NCBI GenBank assembly: GCA_947492135.1
Contig: CANLQR010000022.1
Coordinates: 1 to 32,410 of the forward strand
Length of the DNA: 32,410 bases
Direction of reading: 5' to 3'
Source of the DNA: Deltaproteobacteria bacterium
Lineage (GTDB): Bacteria > Myxococcota_A > Polyangia > Nannocystales > Nannocystaceae
Shown: piece by piece, positions 1 through 7,856 of the stretch
Layout of the letters: each line of letters starts with the position of its first letter
Numbering within the stretch: position 1 is the first letter of the stretch
Made by a program: the position numbers and the translations under genes
The notes under the pieces: model-generated
Databases searched by the model: none
What the model saw: the letters and a program-made list of their open reading frames with translations, nothing else
Told to the model about the DNA's origin: nothing

Positions 1-699
1 GATCCCTGCTTCGGCGGCCCCAAGAACCTGCCCATGTTGCTCGCTGAGCTCTACAGCGATCATGCCGACGGCGATCCCGAGTTCGCCCGCGAGCGCAGCT
101 ACCTGCGTGCGCATCTCAAGTGTTTCGACGAGCTCCGCGGGATGCTGACGCCCGAGGCGTACGCCCAGGCCTGTACCCCGCCGCTCGAGCACACGATCGC
201 ACCGTGGTTCGCCGACGCGCGCTGGTCGAGCTTCCTGGGCACGTTGCTCGCGATCAACGTCCGCTTCAAGGGTGGCCACCACATCTTGCCCAAGGTCGAC
301 GCGCTCGCGGAGCCTTTCGGTGTGCTGCCACGATCGCCGCTGTTCGCGAAGTCGCTCGTCGAACTCGCGTTCACGCTGCCGCCGGCCCTCAAGCTCGCCG
401 GCTCGGTCGAGAAATACCTGCTCAAAGAAGCGGTCCGCGACCTGCTGCCCGCGGCGATCGTCGATCGGGCCAAGAGCGGCATGCTGGTCCCCGTCGAGGG
501 CTGGTTCCAGGGCCCGCTCGCGGGCGCCGCTCGCACGCGAATCCTCGACGGGCTCGGCCCGCGACGCATCTTTCGACAAGCGATGCTCGAGCAGCTACTT
601 GCGGGCAAGAACCTCGGGCTGCGGCCGCGTCGCGGCGTGAAGATCTGGCTGCTCATCACGCTCGAGGCCCACCTGCGGGCGCTCGGGATCGATGCGTGA
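1..699 (+). CDS. Asparagine synthase family protein, C-terminal part (partial at window start)
   Basis: The frame is open from base 1, so the start and any N-terminal glutaminase domain lie outside the window. The visible 232 residues match the C-terminal half of the asparagine synthetase (AsnB/AsnO) ATP-pyrophosphatase domain. There is a 'HHILPKVDALAEPFGV' segment, equivalent to the LxKVDR...E...PF region of the family, then 'SLVELAFTLPP', 'SVEKYLLKEAVRDLLP', and 'DRAKSGMLVPVEGWF', equivalent to the R-K-G-P-W region near the end of AsnB proteins. The family transfers glutamine- or ammonia-derived nitrogen to an aspartyl-AMP-like intermediate. Members in secondary-metabolite or polysaccharide clusters use other substrates, so a role in asparagine synthesis is not certain. 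The gene converges on the regulator at 763, with a 63-bp gap and no clear terminator. Confidence 0.8.
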   Translation, partial: DPCFGGPKNLPMLLAELYSDHADGDPEFARERSYLRAHLKCFDELRGMLTPEAYAQACTPPLEHTIAPWFADARWSSFLGTLLAINVRFKGGHHILPKVDALAEPFGVLPRSPLFAKSLVELAFTLPPALKLAGSVEKYLLKEAVRDLLPAAIVDRAKSGMLVPVEGWFQGPLAGAARTRILDGLGPRRIFRQAMLEQLLAGKNLGLRPRRGVKIWLLITLEAHLRALGIDA

Positions 700-762
700 C
701 CCCGGTGCCGCTGCCCAGCGATCGCGGCGGGGCGCGGTCAGAGGCGTGGCACACCCGGGAGA

Positions 763-2058
763 TCAGGTCGGGCGGTCGCGCGGCCGTGGGATTCGATAGA
801 GTTCCAGTCGCGTCACGAGCGTCCTGCGCGAGATTCCCAGCAACTTTGCGGCCTGTGACTGGTTGCCGGCGCAACGCAGCAACGCGTCGAGGATTGCGCG
901 ACGCTCATCTCCGTCGCCCGCCGGGGCTGACACGACCGCGTCCGGCACATCGAGGGCGAGGTGCTCGGGTTGCAGCGCATCGGTGTCGCACTCGACGACG
1001 GCTTGGGCGATTCGCGCGTCGAGCTCGCGCAGATTTCCTGGCCAATGATAGTCCTCCGCAGCCGCCAACGTCCCCGTGGATGCCCGCGGCGGCGTCCGGC
1101 CCTGTGCGAGCGCGTGACGCCGTACGGCATCGATGACCAGGGCGGAGATCTCTGCCCCGCGGGCGCGTAGGGGCGGCACCTCGATCGCGACGCGCGAGAG
1201 TCGGAACATCAGCTCGCGCCGCACCTGGCCCGACTGCAGCAGCACCCCTACCGAGTCGCGGGAGGTCGCGATGATGCGGGCATCGATGGGCCTCGGACGT
1301 GCCCGACCGCGGCGTGTGAGCTCACCCGCGTCGAGCGCGGCGATGAGCCGTGCCTGCAGATCCAGCGGCATGCCGCCCACGTGGCGAAGCACCAGCGTGC
1401 CCCCTCGCGCGAGCTCGAGCGCACCGGCCACATCTTCCGCACCAAACAGCCGCAGCTCGAGCTCCTCGGGGCGCGATGCACTGCAATCGACGATCTCGAA
1501 GGGGCCGCCGCGTCGCCGCGAAAACGCATGGATCATCTGGGCCAAGCGGGTCTTGCCGACCCCGCTCTCCCCGACCAGCAGCACGCCATGATCCGCTTCG
1601 GCAGCGTGGTCGCAGAGCGTACGCACGCGAAGCATCGCGGCGCTGGTCATCGCCGACCCGTACGCGCTGAGGTTCGTGGGCTCCACGCCCCGCACGTGAA
1701 CGACCATGACACAGCCGCCGACCTCGATGGTCTCTTCGTGGCACAGCTCGACCGGCTCTTGCGGTCGCAGCCGTCGACCCCCGGCGCGAGTGCCGTTGCG
1801 GCTCCCGAGATCGACCACGCGCACCCGATCGGTGATCTCGATCTTTGCGTGGTGACGCGACACGCCTTCGTCATCGAGCTGAATCTCAGCGCCAGGGTCG
1901 CGCCCGATCTGCAACGAGCCGTTGCGCGGGAGCTCGCGCCGAGTGATGCCATCACTTCGCACGATCACCAACGTCAGCGGCCAGATCGGCAGAGGCTCAC
2001 GGTCGATCGGCCGGGTCGGCATCCCTGGGTTGAGAGTCATGATCAAGATTAGGGTCAT
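763..2058 (-). CDS. FHA domain / AAA+ / FIS-type HTH regulator, degenerate sigma-54 activator-like
   Basis: This is a cytoplasmic transcription regulator of about 431 residues. An N-terminal FHA domain (about 45-115; GR, SRHH and SRNGT motifs) should bind phosphothreonine, so its input is probably a Ser/Thr kinase. A sigma-54-activator AAA+ domain follows (about 140-365; Walker A GESGVGKT at about 163-170, WPGNLREL at about 339-346), then a FIS-type helix-turn-helix (about 385-425; NQSQAAKLLGISRRTL). Two hallmarks are missing. The GAFTGA loop that contacts sigma-54 is absent (the chain goes LFGAEDVAGALELARGGTL), and Walker B reads TLVLRH where LFLDE is usual. I infer it may bind DNA and nucleotide without remodelling sigma-54 holoenzyme. 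I chose the ATG at 2058; in-frame ATGs at 2040 and 2022 and a TTG at 2076 are alternatives, and none has a strong ribosome-binding site. It is divergent from the kinase at 2354. Confidence 0.88.
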   Translation of the reverse strand: MTLILIMTLNPGMPTRPIDREPLPIWPLTLVIVRSDGITRRELPRNGSLQIGRDPGAEIQLDDEGVSRHHAKIEITDRVRVVDLGSRNGTRAGGRRLRPQEPVELCHEETIEVGGCVMVVHVRGVEPTNLSAYGSAMTSAAMLRVRTLCDHAAEADHGVLLVGESGVGKTRLAQMIHAFSRRRGGPFEIVDCSASRPEELELRLFGAEDVAGALELARGGTLVLRHVGGMPLDLQARLIAALDAGELTRRGRARPRPIDARIIATSRDSVGVLLQSGQVRRELMFRLSRVAIEVPPLRARGAEISALVIDAVRRHALAQGRTPPRASTGTLAAAEDYHWPGNLRELDARIAQAVVECDTDALQPEHLALDVPDAVVSAPAGDGDERRAILDALLRCAGNQSQAAKLLGISRRTLVTRLELYRIPRPRDRPT

Positions 2059-2155
2059 TTCTCGAGGTCGCAGCAACCGGTTGCGGCACGGACACAGGCT
2101 TAAATGTGGCCACCGACCTGCGCGAAAACGGGCTCGCTGCCCTTACTCGCGCCGA

Positions 2156-2198
2156 TTTGGCGATTCTGCGCATTTGGCGCCCTTTGGCGCGTTTGGCA
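2156..2198. repeat. Cluster of four TTTGGC-type direct repeats in the divergent spacer
   Basis: TTTGGCG occurs at 2156-2162, 2173-2179 and 2183-2189, and TTTGGCA at 2192-2198, all in the same orientation with steps of 17, 10 and 9 bp. The cluster lies in the 295-bp spacer between the divergent FHA-regulator and kinase genes. The near-helical spacing of the last three copies would suit a regulator array. I see no clear -10/-35 or -24/-12 element nearby, so any binding role is inference. Confidence 0.4.
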
Positions 2199-2353
2199 AA
2201 GTGGAGCTTCGTGCCAGCGTTTCACCATGCCTGCGACTCGCGGATGCGTTGCTCTCAAGCATGGTGACGATGCGGACGAGAAATAGCTGAGCCTTTGGGT
2301 ATGCTTCTCACCCTTCAGGGCGTGACTCACGTCCCTCGGTTTCCAGACTCCAG

Positions 2354-5044
2354 ATGCCACACGGGCTTGAAGACGAGACCCCGAGGGGGCGGGAGCCGAC
2401 CCTCGGGGCAAGGACCACCGCCCACCGGGGTACTCCGGACTCACGCGACGATTTCGATGACGATCGCTCGACTCTCGATGCGCTGCAGTGCATCGGTCGC
2501 TATCTGATCCGGAGCCGGATTGGCGCCGGAGGCATGGGCACTGTGCTCGCGGGCTATGACCCCGAGCTCGATCGTCGGGTCGCGATCAAGCTGGTGAGGG
2601 GACTTCGAGATCGCGACGCGCTCGCCCCGTCAGGCGCTCGGCTCCGGCGCGAAGCCCAGAGTCTCGCCCGCCTGTCGCATCCGAATGTGGTCGCAGTTCA
2701 CGACGCAGGCATTCATGGCTTGTTCGCCTACTTGGTGATGGAACATGTGGAGGGCTTGGACCTCCGCGGGTGGATCAAAGCGGGCCCGCACTCCTGGGAA
2801 GCGCGGGTGAGCCTGCTGCTCGCGGCCGGAAGTGGCCTCGCCGCAGCCCACGCGGCGGGCCTTGCCCACTGCGACATCAAGCCCGAGAACATCCTCGTAG
2901 GCGACGACGGTCGTGTGCGCGTCGCCGACTTCGGCCTCGCCCGCCTGCGTCACGCCCTCGAGTCCGACGACCCGACGCCTGGCGTGCAGTTCGGAACGCC
3001 TGCATACATGGCCCCTGAGACGGCCACCAGCGGTACCGTGGGGCCCCTGGCAGACCAGTACAGGTTTTGCGTGATGGGAATCGAGTTGCTCACCGGGCGG
3101 CGCCCGAGCACCGCCCACGCCCGCGACGGATCACTCGTCTCGCGCCGCGGCTCTCGGCCGCGCGGGGCCATCCTCGCGATTCTCGAGCGCGGTCTGGTCG
3201 AAGATCCCAAGCAGCGCTTTGCGTCGATGGATGCGCTGCTCGCGGCGATTGGGCAAGTGCGGCGGCGGCGTGGGTTGTTCCGCTTGGGACTGGTCACGGC
3301 CGTCGGGCTCGCCACCGGCGTGTCGATCGCCGCCATGGCTGCCGACTCCACGCTCGGGTGTTCGGAGGTGGCGGACGCGCTGCGCTCGCACTGGGCCGCA
3401 CAAAAAGACCCTGTACGCGAGTGGCTGACGAGTCAGCCACATCCGCGATCCCCCGCCGCGTGGGAGCGCGTCGAGGCCCAGCTCGACACCTACGTCGAGG
3501 ATTGGTCCCAACGCCGAGACGCAGCATGCGAGGCCTTGGGTGGTACGGGCGGCCAGGGACAACTGTCGCAGCGCATCGAGTGTCTCGAACAGCGTCGCGC
3601 CACGGTTACGGTCTGGATGGAGTCGCTCGGTAGCGCGGACGATGCCTTGATCGAGAGGCTCGCCTCACAGGACTTGCAGCTCCCCGCCCTGGAGTATTGC
3701 GACGACGAGCGTGCACTGGCACAGCTGCCCGCGACGCCGGCAGATCCGATCACCGCGGTGTTGGTCGGCCAGGCCCAGCACGATCTTGCCGAGGCAGCGA
3801 CGCTCCGCGACGCCGGCCACTTTGCCGACAGCGAGACACTGCTCGATCAGGTCGAGGCGCTCGCGGTGCAGCGCAAGTACCCGCCGCTGCTGGCCGAGGC
3901 CACGCTCGCGCGTGGTCGCCTCCTGAGCCTGCGCCGCGACGATCACGCTGCCGAGGCGGCGATTCGTGGCGCGATCGTTCTGGCCGAGCATGGCGTGCAC
4001 CCCCGAGTCGTCGGCGAGGCATGGATCGAGCTTGCCGCCCACCACGTACGTCGTCACGGCTCGATCCGAGACGCCGAGATCCTGATCGCTAGCGCAGACA
4101 TGGTCATCGAGGCGCTCGGCCGGCCTGGAGATCTGGTCGGGCCGCTCGCGCTCGTGCGCGGCCGTGCGATCCTCGACGACAACCGCTTCGAGGAGGCGTG
4201 TGCCGTCTTCGAAGACCTCGAGGCCACGCAGCCGGGCATCGTCGAGCGTGACCAGCTCGCCCAGGCGCTGGGCGAGTGTTACACGGCGCTCAATCGTTTT
4301 AGCGACGCGATGCGTTGGCTCGACCAAGCCCTGGCGCTGCGTGAAGCCGAGCTCGGCGGAGTTCACCCGGCGGTCGCGCAAACGCTCCTTGCACAAGGTC
4401 GCGTCCACGTCCGCCAACAGCGGGCGCACTTGGCCGATGCCCCGCTGCGTCGCGCGCTCGAGATCCGCCGCAACGCTTACGGTGATGAGCATCCGGCGGT
4501 CGCGGATGCCCTGAACTCGCTGGGCGGCAGTCAGATGCGTCGTGGCGACCTGGTCTCGGCCCGGACTTCGCTCGAGACCGCCGCAGGCATCGTTGCGCGC
4601 AATCCGACGGTCTCGGACTTGGAGGCCTCCAAGGTGCTCTCCAACCTGGGCTCCACGTATTCCAAGCTTGGGATGCACGCCGAAGCCGACGCCGCGCTCT
4701 TGGATGCGCGTGCTCGACTCGTGCGCGCGGTCGGTCCCCAGCACACGAGCAACGCCCTGGTGCTCTTGAACCTCAGCGACGCCCGCGAGCAAGCCGGTGA
4801 CTTCCCCGGGGCAGTGCAGTGGCTTCAACGCGCCGTCGATCTGCTTGCCGAGGTCCCGAGTCGGCGGAATCAGCGAGTCCGCAGGTTGATACACATGGCG
4901 GATTTGCTTTGGGACCACAACATCGATCGCCATCTGGCCCGCGAGCGCATGCAAGATGCAGCCGCCATCGCGGGTTCGAGCCAAGCACCTGTCATCGCGG
5001 CCTGGCTCGCCGCTCATGGCGAGCCAGACCCCGTCGCGAAGTAG
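2354..5044 (+). CDS. Membrane Ser/Thr protein kinase (Pkn2-type, non-RD) with TPR tail
   Basis: This 896-residue kinase has the architecture common in myxobacteria. The cytoplasmic kinase domain (about 48-300) shows the glycine loop GAGGMG (57-62), VAIK with Lys79, Glu100 for the alpha-C helix, catalytic loop HCDIKPEN with Asp174 and Asn179, DFG (192-194) and an APE motif (220-222). The usual HRD arginine is Cys173, making it a non-RD kinase. A basic stop-transfer stretch (RRRRG) and one membrane segment follow (about 311-330). The rest, about 560 residues, is alpha-helical with recurring TPR-like units such as 'AEADAALLDARARL' and 'LGECYTALNRFSDAMRWLDQALALREAELG'. The tail probably senses or scaffolds protein partners across the membrane. 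The FHA regulator encoded divergently next door is a plausible phospho-target (inference). No strong ribosome-binding site precedes the chosen ATG. Confidence 0.93.
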   Translation: MPHGLEDETPRGREPTLGARTTAHRGTPDSRDDFDDDRSTLDALQCIGRYLIRSRIGAGGMGTVLAGYDPELDRRVAIKLVRGLRDRDALAPSGARLRREAQSLARLSHPNVVAVHDAGIHGLFAYLVMEHVEGLDLRGWIKAGPHSWEARVSLLLAAGSGLAAAHAAGLAHCDIKPENILVGDDGRVRVADFGLARLRHALESDDPTPGVQFGTPAYMAPETATSGTVGPLADQYRFCVMGIELLTGRRPSTAHARDGSLVSRRGSRPRGAILAILERGLVEDPKQRFASMDALLAAIGQVRRRRGLFRLGLVTAVGLATGVSIAAMAADSTLGCSEVADALRSHWAAQKDPVREWLTSQPHPRSPAAWERVEAQLDTYVEDWSQRRDAACEALGGTGGQGQLSQRIECLEQRRATVTVWMESLGSADDALIERLASQDLQLPALEYCDDERALAQLPATPADPITAVLVGQAQHDLAEAATLRDAGHFADSETLLDQVEALAVQRKYPPLLAEATLARGRLLSLRRDDHAAEAAIRGAIVLAEHGVHPRVVGEAWIELAAHHVRRHGSIRDAEILIASADMVIEALGRPGDLVGPLALVRGRAILDDNRFEEACAVFEDLEATQPGIVERDQLAQALGECYTALNRFSDAMRWLDQALALREAELGGVHPAVAQTLLAQGRVHVRQQRAHLADAPLRRALEIRRNAYGDEHPAVADALNSLGGSQMRRGDLVSARTSLETAAGIVARNPTVSDLEASKVLSNLGSTYSKLGMHAEADAALLDARARLVRAVGPQHTSNALVLLNLSDAREQAGDFPGAVQWLQRAVDLLAEVPSRRNQRVRRLIHMADLLWDHNIDRHLARERMQDAAAIAGSSQAPVIAAWLAAHGEPDPVAK

Positions 5045-5176
5045 GTTGAGGCCGGTCGGCCGCCGCCGCTCGTCACGGCCGCCCAATTGCACAACCTGCG
5101 CGACGCGATCCGATATTTTCGTGCGACTGTTGGCGCCGGTCGCCGTCCACAGCTCCAGCGGGTCCATCGCCCGCCA

Positions 5177-5194
5177 AAACGGCGATCGCCGTTT
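5177..5194. promoter_or_regulatory. 18-bp perfect palindrome between kinase and lipoprotein genes
   Basis: AAACGGCGATCGCCGTTT reads the same on both strands and lies 44 bp upstream of the lipoprotein start at 5239 and 132 bp after the kinase stop. It could be an operator dyad for the lipoprotein gene. It could also fold as a hairpin followed by a short T run and end kinase transcription, though the loop would be very tight and the T tract is only three bases. The sequence does not decide between these. Confidence 0.45.
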
Positions 5195-5238
5195 CACGCT
5201 CGCGCGTCCGCGCGACGCCGTCTCACCAAGGAACTCCC

Positions 5239-6231
5239 ATGATCCCCAGCCAGTTGCCCCCCCTGTTGCTCGCATTCGCCCTGATCGGAGCCGTCAGCTG
5301 CGACACGCCCGTGGAGCCGGTGAAGTCCAACGACAAGGCGGCCGAAAAGCCGACCGGACCGACCAAGGATCCCAAGGAGCTGTTCAGCGCCAAGGTCCCC
5401 GAGCTGCCCGGGCCGCTGGCCAAGCTGAAGTTCGGGATGACCGAGGACGAGATCAAGAAGGCCGCACCCGAGGTCGAGGCCTACGGCGCATCCAAGGAGT
5501 TCAAGGACACGTACCTGGGATACTACGTCCCTGACGACAGCAAGAAGCTGCAGAGCGTCCGCGTCGTGCTCGAAGGCGAGGGCGTCTCGCTCGAGAAGAT
5601 CCTGGTTGCCGCGTGGGGTGAACCCAAGCGTGGCACCGAGCTCAACAACCCCAAGCTGTTCTGGTTCAACCCCGACAAGGAAATCCGAGCCACGCTGATG
5701 ACGGGTTACGGCAAGGAGAAGGAGGTACAGTTCGAGCCCTACCTCCCGGCCAAGAAGCTGCTCGGCGAGGGCAAGGAGAAGCTCGGGATCGAGACCACAC
5801 CGCTGCTTGGTGCAACCCCGGCAGACCTTCAAAAGAACTACGCACAGTATCTCGAGGTGCTCACCAAGGAGCAGGCCGAAGAGCAGCGCAAGCGCATCGA
5901 AAAGCTGGCCGGCCAGAACCTCGACGCGCTGGGTGACGCGACCGCGAGTACGAATCTCGATCTGCTACCCACCGAGTACGGCAGCACGTTCACCCGCATC
6001 AACCCCACCCTCGAGGGCGGCAAGATCGTCCGATTCCGCGTGGGGATCCCCCACGAGCCCTTCCCGCCGGCCAAAGCAGAGATCCTCGCGCTGCTCGAGG
6101 CCAAGTGGGGCAAGCCCAAGGAGCAGGAGGAATATGGCCGCAAGCAGTGGCTGTTCAACGCCGCTGGGCCGCGCGTACTCGTGGAGGACGACGACATTTC
6201 CAAGCAGTGGGACATCGAGATCTCCCCGTGA
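5239..6231 (+). CDS. Putative lipoprotein with two related halves, function unknown
   Basis: The 330-residue product starts with a lipoprotein signal peptide ending in GAVS-Cys21, then a Lys/Pro-rich linker. No named family was recognised. The mature part seems to hold two related units. The first (about 55-160) begins 'LKFGMTEDEIKKAAPE' and contains 'VSLEKILVAAWGEPKRG' followed by 'PKLFWFNPDKEIRATL'. The second (about 190-325) begins 'LLGATPADLQKNY' and contains 'AKAEILALLEAKWGKPKEQ' followed by 'RKQWLFNAAGPRVLV'. The pattern of a short helix, a beta-meander and a 'W-G-x-P' turn recalls SmpA/BamE-like folds, but that is only a resemblance. An AAGGAA ribosome-binding site precedes the ATG. 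Its stop is 16 bp from the convergent cytochrome gene. It probably sits in the periplasm or outer membrane. Confidence 0.82.
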   Translation: MIPSQLPPLLLAFALIGAVSCDTPVEPVKSNDKAAEKPTGPTKDPKELFSAKVPELPGPLAKLKFGMTEDEIKKAAPEVEAYGASKEFKDTYLGYYVPDDSKKLQSVRVVLEGEGVSLEKILVAAWGEPKRGTELNNPKLFWFNPDKEIRATLMTGYGKEKEVQFEPYLPAKKLLGEGKEKLGIETTPLLGATPADLQKNYAQYLEVLTKEQAEEQRKRIEKLAGQNLDALGDATASTNLDLLPTEYGSTFTRINPTLEGGKIVRFRVGIPHEPFPPAKAEILALLEAKWGKPKEQEEYGRKQWLFNAAGPRVLVEDDDISKQWDIEISP

Positions 6232-6247
6232 ACCCGCGGACCGTGAC

Positions 6248-7798
6248 CTACAGCGTCTTGAGGTATTCTAGGACCGCTTCACGCTCGGCGGTCGAGAGCG
6301 CGTCGCCGAACTCGTGACCGCTGTTCCAGTGGCCTTGCAGCGTGGTGTCGTAGACGTGCTTGCGTTCGTCCGCGGGCGCGTCCTGCCACGAATACGGCAC
6401 CTCGACCCACGGCCAGCCGAGTGCAGCTTCGTCGAAATTCGTCGAGTCGTAGTCGATGCGCTTCCACCGGGTCGGCCGCGCGGCGCTGTCGAGCACAAGC
6501 TCGAGGGTGGGCACTGACCCGTTGTGGAAAAATGGCGCGGTGGCCCAGATGCCATCGAGCGGTGGCGCGGTGTAGCCGACCACCGGATCATCCACGACCA
6601 GCTGCGTGATCGCACCGTACACCGATCCGTTGAACCACTCGATCAGCGGCGAATCCCGCGAATACTCGGCCACGAGTGGATCGGTGCCGATGACGTCGAG
6701 CCCGAAGATCAGGTTGGGGTACCACTCGTCGGCATCGGACTCGGCGTAACTGCCGTGGCAGCCCGCGCACGTCGCAGCGAACACGTCGGCGCCGACCGCC
6801 GCGAGGTCGGGATTGATCGCGAAGGGATACGTCGGGGCCTCGAGCGAGGCGACATAGGCGCGAATGTTGTTGAAGTAGCTGAGGATCTGCTCGGCCTCTT
6901 CGACGGTGTCGGTGCACAGCGACGACGCAAACATCATCGTGCCGCGGTGATCGCCGCGAGCCATGCCGTTGTAGAACAAGCCGTGCTTCTTCTTGACCCG
7001 CCACCATGGCGGAGTATCGACCGGAGCCACGAGGTCGGGGATCTCCGAGTGGGGCTCGTCACTCCACGCCAGCGTGTCGCGATCGCGATGCGCTGCGAGC
7101 ACGACCGCGATCTCGTCGGCAGGATTGGTCCCGATCGTGTTCATCGTGATCGCCGGGCCAAGCACCTGGTAGCGCTGTACGAATCGGGTCAGCTCCTCGA
7201 GGCCGGGGATCGCGAGCGGCGGAATCACGAGCCCGCCGAGCAGATCGCCAAAGTTCTGGGTGTAGTCGGCATCGGCCCTGCCCAGGCCGATCACGAGCTC
7301 ACCGTTGAAGCGGCCCGCGTGGCACTCGAGGCAGTTCAGCGACGCGATCTCGGCCCCGCTGTCGGTGACGTGGACCGTCCAGTTGTAGGGCACCAGCGCG
7401 TTGTTCCCGGTGCGACCCGGCAACGGTTCTTCGCTCGCGAAACCACCGAGCAGGGGCTTGGCCAGCGCGAACATCACGAACGGGATCCCGCACGAGACGT
7501 AGCCCTCGTTGAGCAGCGCCCAATATCCGGCCTCGGGATCACCGTCCACCGGATCGCCCGGCGGGATCGGAAAGCCCTGCGTCCACGGTCCACCCGGCGC
7601 ACCGGTGTCGCCTTCGCCTTGCGACGTGGCGGTGCCCGTGGTCGTGCTCGGGTCTGCTGTGGTGGTAGTGGTGGTGGTGGCGATCGAATCGACGGTGGTG
7701 CTCGAGTCGACCGCGGTCGCGGCAGTGATCCCGGCGCCGTCGTTCGAGCACGCGGCCAATGTGCACGCCAGCGCGCACGCCCCAAGCGAGTGTCGCAT
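6248..7798 (-). CDS. Di-haem cytochrome c lipoprotein, RoxA / cytochrome c peroxidase-like
   Basis: The 516-residue envelope protein has a lipobox ending in LAA-Cys17, a Thr/Ser-rich linker (about 28-62) and two covalent haem sites, CLECH (156-160) and CAGCH (344-348). The C-terminal stretch 'YTAPPLDGIWATAPFFHNGSVPTLELVL' is the strongly conserved block of the RoxA-like and di-haem peroxidase-like families. 'PPWWRVKKKHGLFYNGMARGDHRG' between the haems is also typical of the RoxA-like branch. Known relatives are exported oxygenases or peroxidases: RoxA cleaves rubber using O2, and CcpA-type enzymes reduce H2O2. The substrate here cannot be told. I chose ATG 7798, which has a GGGGT site about 7 bp upstream, over a GTG at 7807. 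It ends a co-directional run that starts at trpS and lies 58 bp after the EEP-fold gene. Confidence 0.88.
   Translation of the reverse strand: MRHSLGACALACTLAACSNDGAGITAATAVDSSTTVDSIATTTTTTTADPSTTTGTATSQGEGDTGAPGGPWTQGFPIPPGDPVDGDPEAGYWALLNEGYVSCGIPFVMFALAKPLLGGFASEEPLPGRTGNNALVPYNWTVHVTDSGAEIASLNCLECHAGRFNGELVIGLGRADADYTQNFGDLLGGLVIPPLAIPGLEELTRFVQRYQVLGPAITMNTIGTNPADEIAVVLAAHRDRDTLAWSDEPHSEIPDLVAPVDTPPWWRVKKKHGLFYNGMARGDHRGTMMFASSLCTDTVEEAEQILSYFNNIRAYVASLEAPTYPFAINPDLAAVGADVFAATCAGCHGSYAESDADEWYPNLIFGLDVIGTDPLVAEYSRDSPLIEWFNGSVYGAITQLVVDDPVVGYTAPPLDGIWATAPFFHNGSVPTLELVLDSAARPTRWKRIDYDSTNFDEAALGWPWVEVPYSWQDAPADERKHVYDTTLQGHWNSGHEFGDALSTAEREAVLEYLKTL
7659..7680. repeat. GTG/ACC triplet microsatellite encoding a Thr tract
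   Basis: A short, slightly interrupted GTG triplet run on the + strand encodes the Thr-rich linker just after the lipobox of the di-haem cytochrome on the opposite strand. It could change length by slippage, in whole codons, without breaking the frame. I see no sign that it regulates expression. Confidence 0.5.
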
Positions 7799-7856
7799 CG
7801 CAGTCACCCCACAGGCACGGTAGCACGGGTGCAGCGCGCTCGGGAGGGTCGGCCAA

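Noticed and set aside
700-762. A possible terminator between the convergent asparagine synthase and FHA-regulator genes.
   Set aside because: No stem-loop with a T-run is visible in the 63 bp.
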